NCBI GenBank assembly: GCA_009835005.1
Contig: WTFG01000004.1
Span: 1-64,000 of the forward strand
Length of the DNA: 64,000 nucleotides
Direction: 5' to 3'
DNA from: Flavobacteriaceae bacterium Ap0902
GTDB lineage: Bacteria > Bacteroidota > Bacteroidia > Flavobacteriales > Weeksellaceae
Part shown: one piece after another, positions 55,084 through 63,450 of the stretch
Numbering within the stretch: the first letter of the stretch is position 1
How the letters are laid out: each line of letters begins with the position of its first letter
Notes under the pieces: generated by a model
What the model saw: the letters and a program-made list of their open reading frames with translations, nothing else
Databases searched by the model: none
Told to the model about the DNA's origin: nothing
Program-made: the position numbers and the translations under genes

Positions 55084-56453
55084 CTTTTAATCGTACCAAT
55101 ACTGGAATTGAAATTTTTCTAATAACTCTTTTGCTCTCTTCTCGTCGCTTCTTTTAATCGTACCAATACTGGAATTGAAATCCCCTTACCTCAACGACTC
55201 CGTAGCCCGGGTAAACCCTTTTAATCGTACCAATACTGGAATTGAAATTTTGTTATTTCTTCGGCTGGTATTGTATGATATGCACTTTTAATCGTACCAA
55301 TACTGGAATTGAAATCTTAATCGGCTCCTTATGTAGCCACTCAGTCCTCCTCTTTTAATCGTACCAATACTGGAATTGAAATCGACTTAAAAAATTATTA
55401 ACAATTAAAATTAATTATCTTTTAATCGTACCAATACTGGAATTGAAATATAATGAAGTAGCATAATGAATGTAAAAGATAAGTCTTTTAATCGTACCAA
55501 TACTGGAATTGAAATTAATCAACATTTTAGTATTTCAATTAATTGAATTATCCTTTTAATCGTACCAATACTGGAATTGAAATCTTACCAAATCTTAACC
55601 CAAGGCGGAGAAAAGATAGCTTTTAATCGTACCAATACTGGAATTGAAATAAAAGAGAGGGTATTTTTGCAAAAATAAACTTGAGACTTTTAATCGTACC
55701 AATACTGGAATTGAAATCGATTTAAAAAAAATTATTAACAATTAAAATTAATTCTTTTAATCGTACCAATACTGGAATTGAAATGGGTAAGAATCTAAAG
55801 GATGGCGGAGTTACTTGTTTACTTTTAATCGTACCAATACTGGAATTGAAATTTTAATCGGGTTCTTATGTAGCCACTCAGTCCTCCTCTTTTAATCGTA
55901 CCAATACTGGAATTGAAATACTGGGTTGATGCCCTCGAAGATGAAGTTTTGCAACTTTTAATCGTACCAATACTGGAATTGAAATAAGGCTTTTAACCTT
56001 ACTATCATGTCAACAGGGTTGCTTTTAATCGTACCAATACTAGAATTGAAATCTCCCATATTTATTTATATGGGAGTTTTTTTGTACACTTTTAATCGTA
56101 CCAATACTGGAATTGAAATCAATTTAAAAAAAAAAATTATTAACAATTAAAATTACTTTTAATCGTACCAATACTGGAATTGAAATTAGTCTCCGTCAAT
56201 ATCTACAGAACCTACGTCTGAACTTTTAATCGTACCAATACTGGAATTGAAATTTGGGCTTAGGAAGTGGTAATTCCTCTCCATCCTCCTTTTAATCGTA
56301 CCAATACTGGAATTGAAATGCAGAAGCATTATCAGCCATTTGGTTTACTACGTTGCTTTTAATCGTACCAATACTGGAATTGAAATTTTCTAAATACTTG
56401 TCTGGAATTTTGCCCCTGGTTTCTTTTAACCGGACCAATTGGAATTGACAAAT
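55084..56453 (+). CRISPR. Type I-B CRISPR array, 21 repeats and 20 spacers
   Basis: Repeat of 31 bp starting CTTTTAATCGTACCAATACT and ending GGAATTGAAAT; it is the familiar I-B repeat ending in GAAAT. Starts: 55084, 55151, 55218, 55285, 55352, 55419, 55485, 55553, 55620, 55687, 55754, 55822, 55889, 55955, 56022, 56089, 56156, 56223, 56289, 56356 and 56423. Spacers are 35-37 bp, most 36. Repeat 15 has one G-to-A change; repeat 21 is clearly degenerate, as expected at the trailer end. The predicted crRNA 5' handle is ATTGAAAT. Several spacers are related to each other (see findings). No spacer matches other sequence in this window by eye. Confidence 0.98.
56053..56088 (+). terminator. Intrinsic terminator sequence inside spacer 15
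   Basis: CTCCCATAT (56053-56061) and ATATGGGAG (56068-56076) form a perfect 9-bp stem with a 6-base loop, followed by seven T. The whole 36-bp spacer is this structure plus GTACA. Confidence 0.7.
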
Positions 56454-56497
56454 TTTAATAAGTATCGTTTAGGAAAGCAGAATTTTATTAATGATTT

Positions 56498-56542
56498 TCC
56501 CAAAATGGTTATGGATTAAGTGAATTGAAAGTGGTAGGATAG
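56498..56542 (+). pseudogene. Duplicate of the sbcC 3' end (last 15 codons)
   Basis: The 45 bases encode SQNGYGLSELKVVG and a TAG stop, against SQNGYGLSTLKVVG and TAG at the end of sbcC (44702-44746): 40 of 45 bases match by my count. Similarity stops sharply upstream. Read in isolation it has no start and no product; it is a remnant of an sbcC gene. Confidence 0.85.
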
Positions 56543-56635
56543 GAAAACGTAAAAATAATTCGAATCCTAACTATTTAGATAATAGATAATTATTATTTGG
56601 GCTAAAATTTTATTGTCTTGTTTTCTTAAAATCAA

Positions 56636-56666
56636 TTGGTCTAATTCAAATAATGTTATATATTTG
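56636..56666 (+). promoter_or_regulatory. Promoter of the tRNA-Asp genes
   Basis: TTG at 56636-56638 and TATATTTG at 56659-56666 with a 20-bp spacer give the classical Bacteroidota promoter. The predicted start is about 40 bp before the first tRNA. Confidence 0.75.
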
Positions 56667-56715
56667 CAATCGCTATAGGAATAATAGTCTATAGTTTTTG
56701 AAATTTAAATTTCTT

Positions 56716-56789
56716 GATCCGGTAGTTCAGCTGGTTAGAATACTTGCCTGTCACGCAAGTGGTCGCGAGTTCGAATCTCGTCCGGATCG
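56716..56789 (+). tRNA. tRNA-Asp (GTC), copy 1
   Basis: Cloverleaf of 74 nt: acceptor GATCCGG pairs with CCGGATC, discriminator G, D-arm AGTTCAGCTGGTTAGAAT, anticodon loop CTGTCAC in stem CTTGC/GCAAG (anticodon GTC), T-arm CGAGTTCGAATCTCG. CCA is not encoded. Confidence 0.97.
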
Positions 56790-56828
56790 CAAGATGTTGC
56801 TTTAGCATCTTTAAATAAATAAAGTGAT

Positions 56829-56902
56829 GATCCGGTAGTTCAGCTGGTTAGAATACTTGCCTGTCACGCAAGTGGTCGCGGGTTCGAATCCCGTCCGGAT
56901 CG
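56829..56902 (+). tRNA. tRNA-Asp (GTC), copy 2
   Basis: Same cloverleaf as copy 1 and 39 bp downstream of it. It differs only at a paired position of the T-stem (CGGGTTCGAATCCCG versus CGAG...CTCG), a compensatory change that keeps the pairing. Anticodon GTC. Confidence 0.97.
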
Positions 56903-56905
56903 CCT

Positions 56906-56940
56906 AAAGCCTTAAGATTTTTTTCTTAAGGCTTTTTTTA
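56906..56940 (+). terminator. Terminator after the tRNA-Asp pair
   Basis: AAGCCTTAAGA and TCTTAAGGCTT form an 11-bp stem, followed by six or more T. Confidence 0.9.
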
Positions 56941-57240
56941 TATAAAGGTATTGAGATTAGAACCTGATGCTTGTTATATGCTCAACAGGTTGACGAGGCG
57001 AGTCTAAATATGCCGAACACTGGATTGGGATGAATTTAAAAGATATTTTTATTGTCAACTCCTTCTATGCTTAGATGGGATAGTGTAAAATTCGAAAAAA
57101 TAAAAATTGCTTCATTATCCATATTTACTTACTAAAATAAGTATAACTATGAATAATAAAGCAATTATATCCAAACTTTAAGACAAACCAAGTTACATAA
57201 CTATTTAAGAAAACATGGCTGAGCCTTGGTTCGCAATTAT
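56941..57240. other. 300-bp non-coding gap before trxA
   Basis: No gene found. It carries a 60-bp imperfect palindrome (57106-57165) and, at 56986-57036, an 11-base match to the CRISPR leader followed by a weakly repeat-like segment (see findings). A short frame from ATG 57149 soon hits stops. Otherwise nothing recognisable. Confidence 0.5.
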
Positions 57241-57558
57241 TTACTTCATTAAAGCATCTAATTTATTTGCTAATTGATCTTTAGGCACAACACCCACCAC
57301 TTTATCCACCACTTCTCCGTTTTTAAAGAATAATATGGTAGGGATATTTCTAATTCCATATTCTGCTGCAGTATCGGGATTAGCATCTACATCCACTTTT
57401 CCTACGATAGCCGTATCTGCATACTCTTCACTAAGTGTCTCCACTGTTGGTCCAACCATTCGACATGGTCCACACCAAGCAGCCCAGAAATCCACTAATA
57501 CAGGTTTTTCTGAATTAATAGTTTCTTTAAAATTTGCATCTGTAATTTCTAATGCCAT
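57241..57558 (-). CDS. trxA: Thioredoxin
   Basis: 105-residue classical thioredoxin with the redox active site FWAAWCGPCRM (WCGPC at about residues 28-32) and the cis-Pro segment RNIPTILFF. Reduces disulfides in cytoplasmic proteins using thioredoxin reductase. Monocistronic, 85 bp downstream of the dnaE stop on the same strand. Confidence 0.97.
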   Translation of the reverse strand: MALEITDANFKETINSEKPVLVDFWAAWCGPCRMVGPTVETLSEEYADTAIVGKVDVDANPDTAAEYGIRNIPTILFFKNGEVVDKVVGVVPKDQLANKLDALMK

Positions 57559-57643
57559 AACATTTAATTTTTAATTTATATTCTTACTATTCATAAACCT
57601 TTCCTAACTTTTGCAAACATGATAAATTATTTTAATATATCAA

Positions 57644-60600
57644 TCAATTAAGTTTGAAATGTAGCCCAGAAAGTTCCTCTAACTCATTTAATAATTCTTG
57701 GCTAATGTTGACTTTGTATGCTGTAGATCTGGATAGTATCTGTTTGTCTTCACATTGAATTTCTACATTCAAATCCTTATCTCCTAAGTGTTTTTTAATC
57801 ACCTCCATAAACACATCCAAGAAAACCTCATCAATAGATTTGGCATCAATAACAACATTCAATGCCTTAGATTGGTTTTCCATGACATTCCCTAACAATT
57901 GGATATCTGCAATATTGACATACGTTCTGCCAGACCATTGATTTTTAGTAATGTTTAAACTCAATAAAACCATTAAGTTCTTCTCTAGAAAATGTTTAAA
58001 CTTTAAATAATCTTCGCCAAAAAGCATAATCTCTGTACTTTCTGTGTAATCTTCTATAATCATTTTACCAAACTCTCTGCCGTCTTTGCTGGATACCATA
58101 TGATTTACTTCCGTGATCATTCCAGCTACTTTTAGCGGTCTGCCTACAAACTTTTCCTCGTTTCCTTTTAATTGATCTAAAGTGATATTGGTATAACCTT
58201 TAATTACATATTGATATTTATCTAGCGGATGAGAAGAAATGTAAATTCCTACGACTTCTTTTTCTTTATTCAATTTTTGAATCACAGGCCATTCTTCACA
58301 ATCTGGAATAAATGGTTCTTGTATTGAATTTTGCATGGTTTCTTCTCCAAACAATGAAATTTGATTTTCATCACCACCTTTTTGAGAAGCTTGTCCAAAT
58401 TTAATGATTTTCTCTATGGAAGTTGTCCCCTCTGTTTCATAGAAATATCTACCTCTGTGGATGGAATCTACCTCATCAAAAGCACCAGCATAAATCAAAT
58501 TTTCTAGGGTTCTTTTATTACATTGGGTGAGGTCTACACGTTTCACAAAATCAAAAATACTTTTGAATCTTCCGTTCTCTTTTCTTTCTTGCACGATGGA
58601 CGTTACAGCACCTTGGCCCACCCCTTTAACAGCGCCCAAACCAAATCGAATGGCTCCATCTTTATTCACGTTAAAATAAAGGTTACTTTCATTCACATCT
58701 GGGCTCAAAACAGGAATGCCCATTCTTTTACATTCCTGCATAAAGAAAGAAATATCCTTGATATTCTTCATGTTGTTACTCAAGGTAGCCGCCATTAACT
58801 CTGCTGGGTAATGTGCTTTTAAATAGGCTGTTTGAAAGGCTACATAAGCATAACATGTAGAGTGAGATTTATTGAAGGCATATTGAGCAAATGCCTTCCA
58901 ATCCTCCCAAATTTTCTTTAAGATCTGTTCATCATGACCATTCGCTTTCGCTTGATCCATGAATTTCCCTTCCATTTTGGCTAGGGTATCCATTTGCTTT
59001 TTACCCATCGCCTTACGTAAAACATCGGCTTCACCTTTGGTAAAATTTGCTAATTTTTGAGACAGAAGCATCACTTGCTCTTGATAAACTGTAATACCAT
59101 AAGTCTCCGAAAGGTATTCCTCCATCTCTGGTAGGTCATAAGTAATCTCCTCATTACCGTGTTTTCGGGCAATAAAATTCGGGATATATTGCAATGGACC
59201 TGGGCGGTACAAAGCATTCATCGCAATTAAATCATCAAACTTATCGGGTTTTAATGCCTTGAGGTGTTTTTGCATTCCCGCAGATTCATACTGGAAAATA
59301 GCCGTAGTTCTACCAGGTTTAAACACCTCCTCATAGGTCTGTAAATCATCTAATGGGAAGTCATCTGGAACTAAATCAATTCCTCTGGTTTCTTTTACTA
59401 ATTCCACAGCATCTTTAATAATGGTTAAGGTTTTTAATCCTAAAAAGTCCATTTTTAAAAGACCAGCATCCTCCACTACAGCATTATCAAACTGTGTTAC
59501 AATCTGATTACCAGGAGACCCATCATCGTTGCTTCTTTCCTTAGCAACGGCTACTGGAATCAGTTCTCGAATATCTGTAGGGGTAATAATCACTCCACAA
59601 GCGTGAACTCCCGTGTTTCTAATACTACCTTCTATAACCTTGGCTTGATTTAACGTACGAGCTTCTAGATTATCTTGGGCAGCGATTTTCAAGATTTCTT
59701 TGCTATCAGACAACTCATCTCCATTGAATTTGGAACTCATATCCTTGTCGCTCATCCCGAACAGCTTATTCAACTTGGTATGAATTTTCTTCGCAATTCT
59801 ATCGGTATCAGGTAAAGGTAAATCTAATACACGTCCTGTATCGCGCACGGCAGATTTACCTGCCATGGTACCATAAGTAATGATTTGTGCCACATTTGAG
59901 CTTCCATATTTATCCACAACCCAACGGATGATATCTTCTCTACCACGGTCATCAAAATCGATATCAATATCTGGTAGGGATACACGATCGGGGTTTAAGA
60001 ACCGCTCAAAAAGCAAGTCATATTTAATGGGATCTATATTGGTGATTCCCACACAATACGCTACTGCAGATCCCGCAGCGGAACCACGTCCTGGTCCAAC
60101 AGAGACGCCCATTTTACGTGCTTGTGAGGTGAAATCTTGTACAATCAAGAAATATCCAGGGTAGCCAGTATTCTCTATGGTTTCAAGTTCAAAATCTAGA
60201 CGTTCTCGGATTTCATCTGTGATTTCGCCATATCTATCTTTGGCCCCTTCATAGGTTAAATGTCTCAAATAAGCATTTTCACCTCTTACGCCACCATCTA
60301 CTTCATCTTGTGGGTCTTTAAACTCTTCTGGAATATCAAATTTTGGAAGCAATACATCTTGCGCTAGTTTGTAAGGTTCAAATTTTTTCACAAAATCCTG
60401 AAAGTTTGAAATGGCTTCGGGAATATCCTCAAAAAGTTTTTCCATCTGAGCCTGAGATTTGAAATAAAACTCATTATTGGGGAAACCAAATCGATAATCA
60501 CGTCCTCGGCCAATTTCTGTGGCTTGCTTTTCACCATCTCTTACACATAATAAAATATCATGTGCTTCTGACTCACTTTGATCCAGATAAAAAGTATTGT

Positions 60601-61987
60601 TTTGTGCCAGAACTTTGACATCATGTTTTTTAGCGAAATTCAATAAGACATCGTTCACATGGTTTTCTTCATCTAATCCATGCCGAATTAACTCTACATA
60701 GAAATCATCTCCAAAGTTATCCTTCCACCAAATAAAAGCCTCTTCCGCTTGATGCTCACCGACGTTCAATATTAAATTAGGCACCTCTGAGCCAAGGGAA
60801 CCTGTTGTAGCAATTAAGTCTTCTTTATATTGTAAGATAACCTCTTTTCCAACACGGGGATAACCCATATAGTAGCCTTCTGTGTATCCAGTAGAAGATA
60901 TTTTGGCTAAATTATGATAGCCCTTTTTGTTTTTGGCTAACAAAACCTGCGTGTGTCTTTTATCGGGATTATCCTTGGTAAACTTTAATTGTTGGTATCT
61001 ATCAGATACATAAACCTCACAGCCAATGATTGGAATAATCGGTTTGTCTAAACTTGCGTTTATCTTTTCTGCCTCTGAAATAAATAGAAAAGCCCCCATC
61101 ATATTTCCTAAATCCGTCATCCCAATGGCTGGCATCTTTTCGTCCACTGCACGTTGAATTAAATTTTGAACTTTAGAAGTTGCCGTGAGAATAGAGAAGG
61201 AGGTATGATTATGAAAATGAAAGAATGGTGAATCTACCACTTCCTTTAAATCTTCTTTTTTCTTTAGAATAATATTATTGGGAGAAGAGGCTTGGTCTTT
61301 ATCTGCTATCTGTTTACCCACCTCAATGTCATAGCGCTGAATTACATTATTATAGATAGCTTTGAAAGCTTGATAATCTTCTTGATTAAATTTAGCCTTG
61401 GCTGCAGGGATTACATTGATTCTTACTAATTCAAAAAAAGATCTTGCCGTAGCATTAACATCAGCCGCCGCATTGTGTGCCTCGTCAAACGGCTCATCAA
61501 ATAGCTTCTCGTGTAATTCACCAAGTTTGGGCCATTTATAACCACCACCACGACCGCCAGGAATTTGACAAAAATCTGTTGATTCATCTTTGGTATCCAG
61601 GTAGGGCAGTTCCATGAACGTATCTGTATCTTCTTCTAACCTATATAATTCTGATCCTACAATGTTGATGTCAAAAATCACATTGTGACCTACTAATAAA
61701 GTATCGGGCGTCAGGGATTCTTGAAATTTGGCGATAACCTCTCTTAAATCTTGTCCTTCCTTTAATGCTTTCTCTGTAGAAATCCCATGAATCTGGGCAG
61801 AGTTAAATGGAATGGTAAAACCATCTGGTTTTACAATAATATTGTGATTTTCTATGAGTTGACCTTTCTCATCGTGAATTTGCCAAGCCAATTGTACAAG
61901 CCTTGGCCAATTGTCTGTGTCAGAAATGGGAGCGTTGTAATTGGCTGGTAATCCAGTAGTTTCGGTATCAAAAATGAGGTAACGCAT
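57644..61987 (-). CDS. dnaE: DNA polymerase III alpha subunit with fused exonuclease
   Basis: The replicative polymerase, 1447 residues. The first 200 residues are a DnaQ-like 3'-5' exonuclease (IFDTETTGLP at 5-14, a GHNVIFDINIVG block), fused to the PHP domain (FHFHNHTSFSIL, about 260), polymerase palm with the acidic motif SLPDIDIDFDDRGRED (about 675), fingers, helix-hairpin-helix region and the C-terminal OB fold (GMITEVNHMVSSKDGREFG). This fusion is common in Bacteroidota as I recall. The catalytic Asp residues of exonuclease and polymerase are present. Confidence 0.95.
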   Translation of the reverse strand: MRYLIFDTETTGLPANYNAPISDTDNWPRLVQLAWQIHDEKGQLIENHNIIVKPDGFTIPFNSAQIHGISTEKALKEGQDLREVIAKFQESLTPDTLLVGHNVIFDINIVGSELYRLEEDTDTFMELPYLDTKDESTDFCQIPGGRGGGYKWPKLGELHEKLFDEPFDEAHNAAADVNATARSFFELVRINVIPAAKAKFNQEDYQAFKAIYNNVIQRYDIEVGKQIADKDQASSPNNIILKKKEDLKEVVDSPFFHFHNHTSFSILTATSKVQNLIQRAVDEKMPAIGMTDLGNMMGAFLFISEAEKINASLDKPIIPIIGCEVYVSDRYQQLKFTKDNPDKRHTQVLLAKNKKGYHNLAKISSTGYTEGYYMGYPRVGKEVILQYKEDLIATTGSLGSEVPNLILNVGEHQAEEAFIWWKDNFGDDFYVELIRHGLDEENHVNDVLLNFAKKHDVKVLAQNNTFYLDQSESEAHDILLCVRDGEKQATEIGRGRDYRFGFPNNEFYFKSQAQMEKLFEDIPEAISNFQDFVKKFEPYKLAQDVLLPKFDIPEEFKDPQDEVDGGVRGENAYLRHLTYEGAKDRYGEITDEIRERLDFELETIENTGYPGYFLIVQDFTSQARKMGVSVGPGRGSAAGSAVAYCVGITNIDPIKYDLLFERFLNPDRVSLPDIDIDFDDRGREDIIRWVVDKYGSSNVAQIITYGTMAGKSAVRDTGRVLDLPLPDTDRIAKKIHTKLNKLFGMSDKDMSSKFNGDELSDSKEILKIAAQDNLEARTLNQAKVIEGSIRNTGVHACGVIITPTDIRELIPVAVAKERSNDDGSPGNQIVTQFDNAVVEDAGLLKMDFLGLKTLTIIKDAVELVKETRGIDLVPDDFPLDDLQTYEEVFKPGRTTAIFQYESAGMQKHLKALKPDKFDDLIAMNALYRPGPLQYIPNFIARKHGNEEITYDLPEMEEYLSETYGITVYQEQVMLLSQKLANFTKGEADVLRKAMGKKQMDTLAKMEGKFMDQAKANGHDEQILKKIWEDWKAFAQYAFNKSHSTCYAYVAFQTAYLKAHYPAELMAATLSNNMKNIKDISFFMQECKRMGIPVLSPDVNESNLYFNVNKDGAIRFGLGAVKGVGQGAVTSIVQERKENGRFKSIFDFVKRVDLTQCNKRTLENLIYAGAFDEVDSIHRGRYFYETEGTTSIEKIIKFGQASQKGGDENQISLFGEETMQNSIQEPFIPDCEEWPVIQKLNKEKEVVGIYISSHPLDKYQYVIKGYTNITLDQLKGNEEKFVGRPLKVAGMITEVNHMVSSKDGREFGKMIIEDYTESTEIMLFGEDYLKFKHFLEKNLMVLLSLNITKNQWSGRTYVNIADIQLLGNVMENQSKALNVVIDAKSIDEVFLDVFMEVIKKHLGDKDLNVEIQCEDKQILSRSTAYKVNISQELLNELEELSGLHFKLN

Positions 61988-62308
61988 ATGGTGTTCAATA
62001 GTTTTAATAGCTAATAGAAGAACTACAAATTTACGAAAACCAGACCAAAAATTCCGTTAAGGTTATTAACATAAACTAGAGGCTTATGGAATATCTATTC
62101 TTATCCTCTATAAATGCGATTATTAGAAGATTTGATTAAAATCTAGCATAAAATAAATTACTTTTATAATAAAACGTTGTTGGATTAGAAACTGCCGTTT
62201 TGTCCGATTGAATTGTTAAATCATATTTAATATAATTAAAAATCCTGTAAAAATAGACGGCACTATCTTTACAGGATGATTATATTTAATTCAAAATTCT
62301 AGATGAAA
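61988..62308. other. Intergenic region between dnaE and the amidohydrolase
   Basis: Contains a TAAATTTG -7 box reading leftward into dnaE (CAAATTTA at 62026-62033 on the plus strand) and the amidohydrolase terminator at 62242-62277. No gene is seen. Confidence 0.5.
62242..62277 (-). terminator. Terminator of the amidohydrolase gene
   Basis: On the minus strand ATCCTGTAAA and TTTACAGGAT pair as a perfect 10-bp stem with a 16-base loop, and five T follow. It lies about 30 bp after the stop codon. Confidence 0.75.
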
Positions 62309-63289
62309 TTATTTCTCTATTCCTAGAACTTTAAGCCCATTGATCGTAGCAATATCAGATAATTTATCTACATCATAATAGTGACAAGATTCTAACATCA
62401 CACGTAGTTCTGTCCATAAATCTCCATCAGAAAATGGTTTATAAATATCATTGATGTTATCTGTACCAAAAGCTACATTAATGCCATGAGGTACCATTTC
62501 ATCTACGGGTGTTACAGAGTTGTGACTAGGCGCCAAACGCTCTGTTCTGTTATGATCTATCCAAGCTGTGGGGCAAGAAATTACGTGTAATTGTGCTTCA
62601 TTCATCAAGTCATATAGTTCATATCTATATTTCTTGGGGTGGGCTGCCACAGAGATAGAGTGTACCGCAGTAACTTTACCTTGAAGACCATGTTCTATGG
62701 TTTTTCTTGCCAGAAGTTCTGTTTCTTTTTCCTCATCTGTATTGAATTGATCTACATGAACATGTACCAATTTATTTTTAGACTTAGCAGTTTCCATAAG
62801 GATATCCAAATGCTCTTCTTCCTGGCCAAAATCCTTGGCAGGTAACCCACCGATGATGTCTACAAAATCAGAAGACATATCAAACCATTCACGAGCTTTG
62901 GGGTCTATTACGCCTTTGAGTACTTGGTTAGCAAAACGAATTTCTATATCAGATCCAAAGTCTTCTTTAATCCTTCTGGCAGCAATCATACTCTTGTCTT
63001 CCATCACGTCATCCACGTCTATAAAACTACCCACGGCTTGTGCGCCTTGTTTTATAAAAAGTTCTATGGCACGTGCCATGCGATCATAGATAGTCTCTAC
63101 AGAAGAGTTTTTCTTCATCTCATCTACCAAGTGCCATTTTTCTTTTAAATAAGAATTGGTGAAAGAGAAAGTGTCTTCTTGTAAAGAAAAAGCTCTGTCT
63201 AGGTGTGAGTGTGTGTTCACCCAACCACCTTTTTGTTTGATTTTTTCTATTACTGCGTCTGCGGGATTGAAATGTATTAAATCGCTCAT
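62309..63289 (-). CDS. Amidohydrolase, cytosine-deaminase-like
   Basis: 326 residues with the metal motifs of the amidohydrolase superfamily in order: NTHSHLDRAF (about 25-34), HVHVDQFNTDEEK (about 175-187), the AVHSISVA block (about 214) and FGTDNINDIY (about 283). Cytosine deaminase relatives share this plan. Substrate is not proven. Upstream is upp, divergent, about 160 bp apart; the pair fits pyrimidine salvage. Confidence 0.8.
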   Translation of the reverse strand: MSDLIHFNPADAVIEKIKQKGGWVNTHSHLDRAFSLQEDTFSFTNSYLKEKWHLVDEMKKNSSVETIYDRMARAIELFIKQGAQAVGSFIDVDDVMEDKSMIAARRIKEDFGSDIEIRFANQVLKGVIDPKAREWFDMSSDFVDIIGGLPAKDFGQEEEHLDILMETAKSKNKLVHVHVDQFNTDEEKETELLARKTIEHGLQGKVTAVHSISVAAHPKKYRYELYDLMNEAQLHVISCPTAWIDHNRTERLAPSHNSVTPVDEMVPHGINVAFGTDNINDIYKPFSDGDLWTELRVMLESCHYYDVDKLSDIATINGLKVLGIEK

Positions 63290-63450
63290 AAAATGAAAAG
63301 ATATTTAGAATTTTTCAAAGATAATATATATCAACTTCAACATGAAATTTTTTAGTCAATTTAAATTTAGTCAACACTATTCTCTTCATTTTATAGAATG
63401 ATATGTATTTTTACAAAAAGTTTTAAATAAATTATCTAAACTACTTGATT

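Noticed and set aside
55084-56453. Type II or III effector or tracrRNA near the array
   Set aside because: No Cas9, Cas10 or anti-repeat was found; the gene set is a complete type I-B system.
55084-56453. Self-targeting spacers
   Set aside because: By eye no spacer matches sequence elsewhere in this window; the rest of the genome cannot be judged.
56716-56902. Integration of an element into a tRNA-Asp gene
   Set aside because: Both tRNAs are intact, no integrase is present, and I find no duplicated tRNA 3' end as an attachment site.
57149-57240. Transposase remnant from ATG 57149
   Set aside because: The frame stops within about ten codons and no family similarity is visible.
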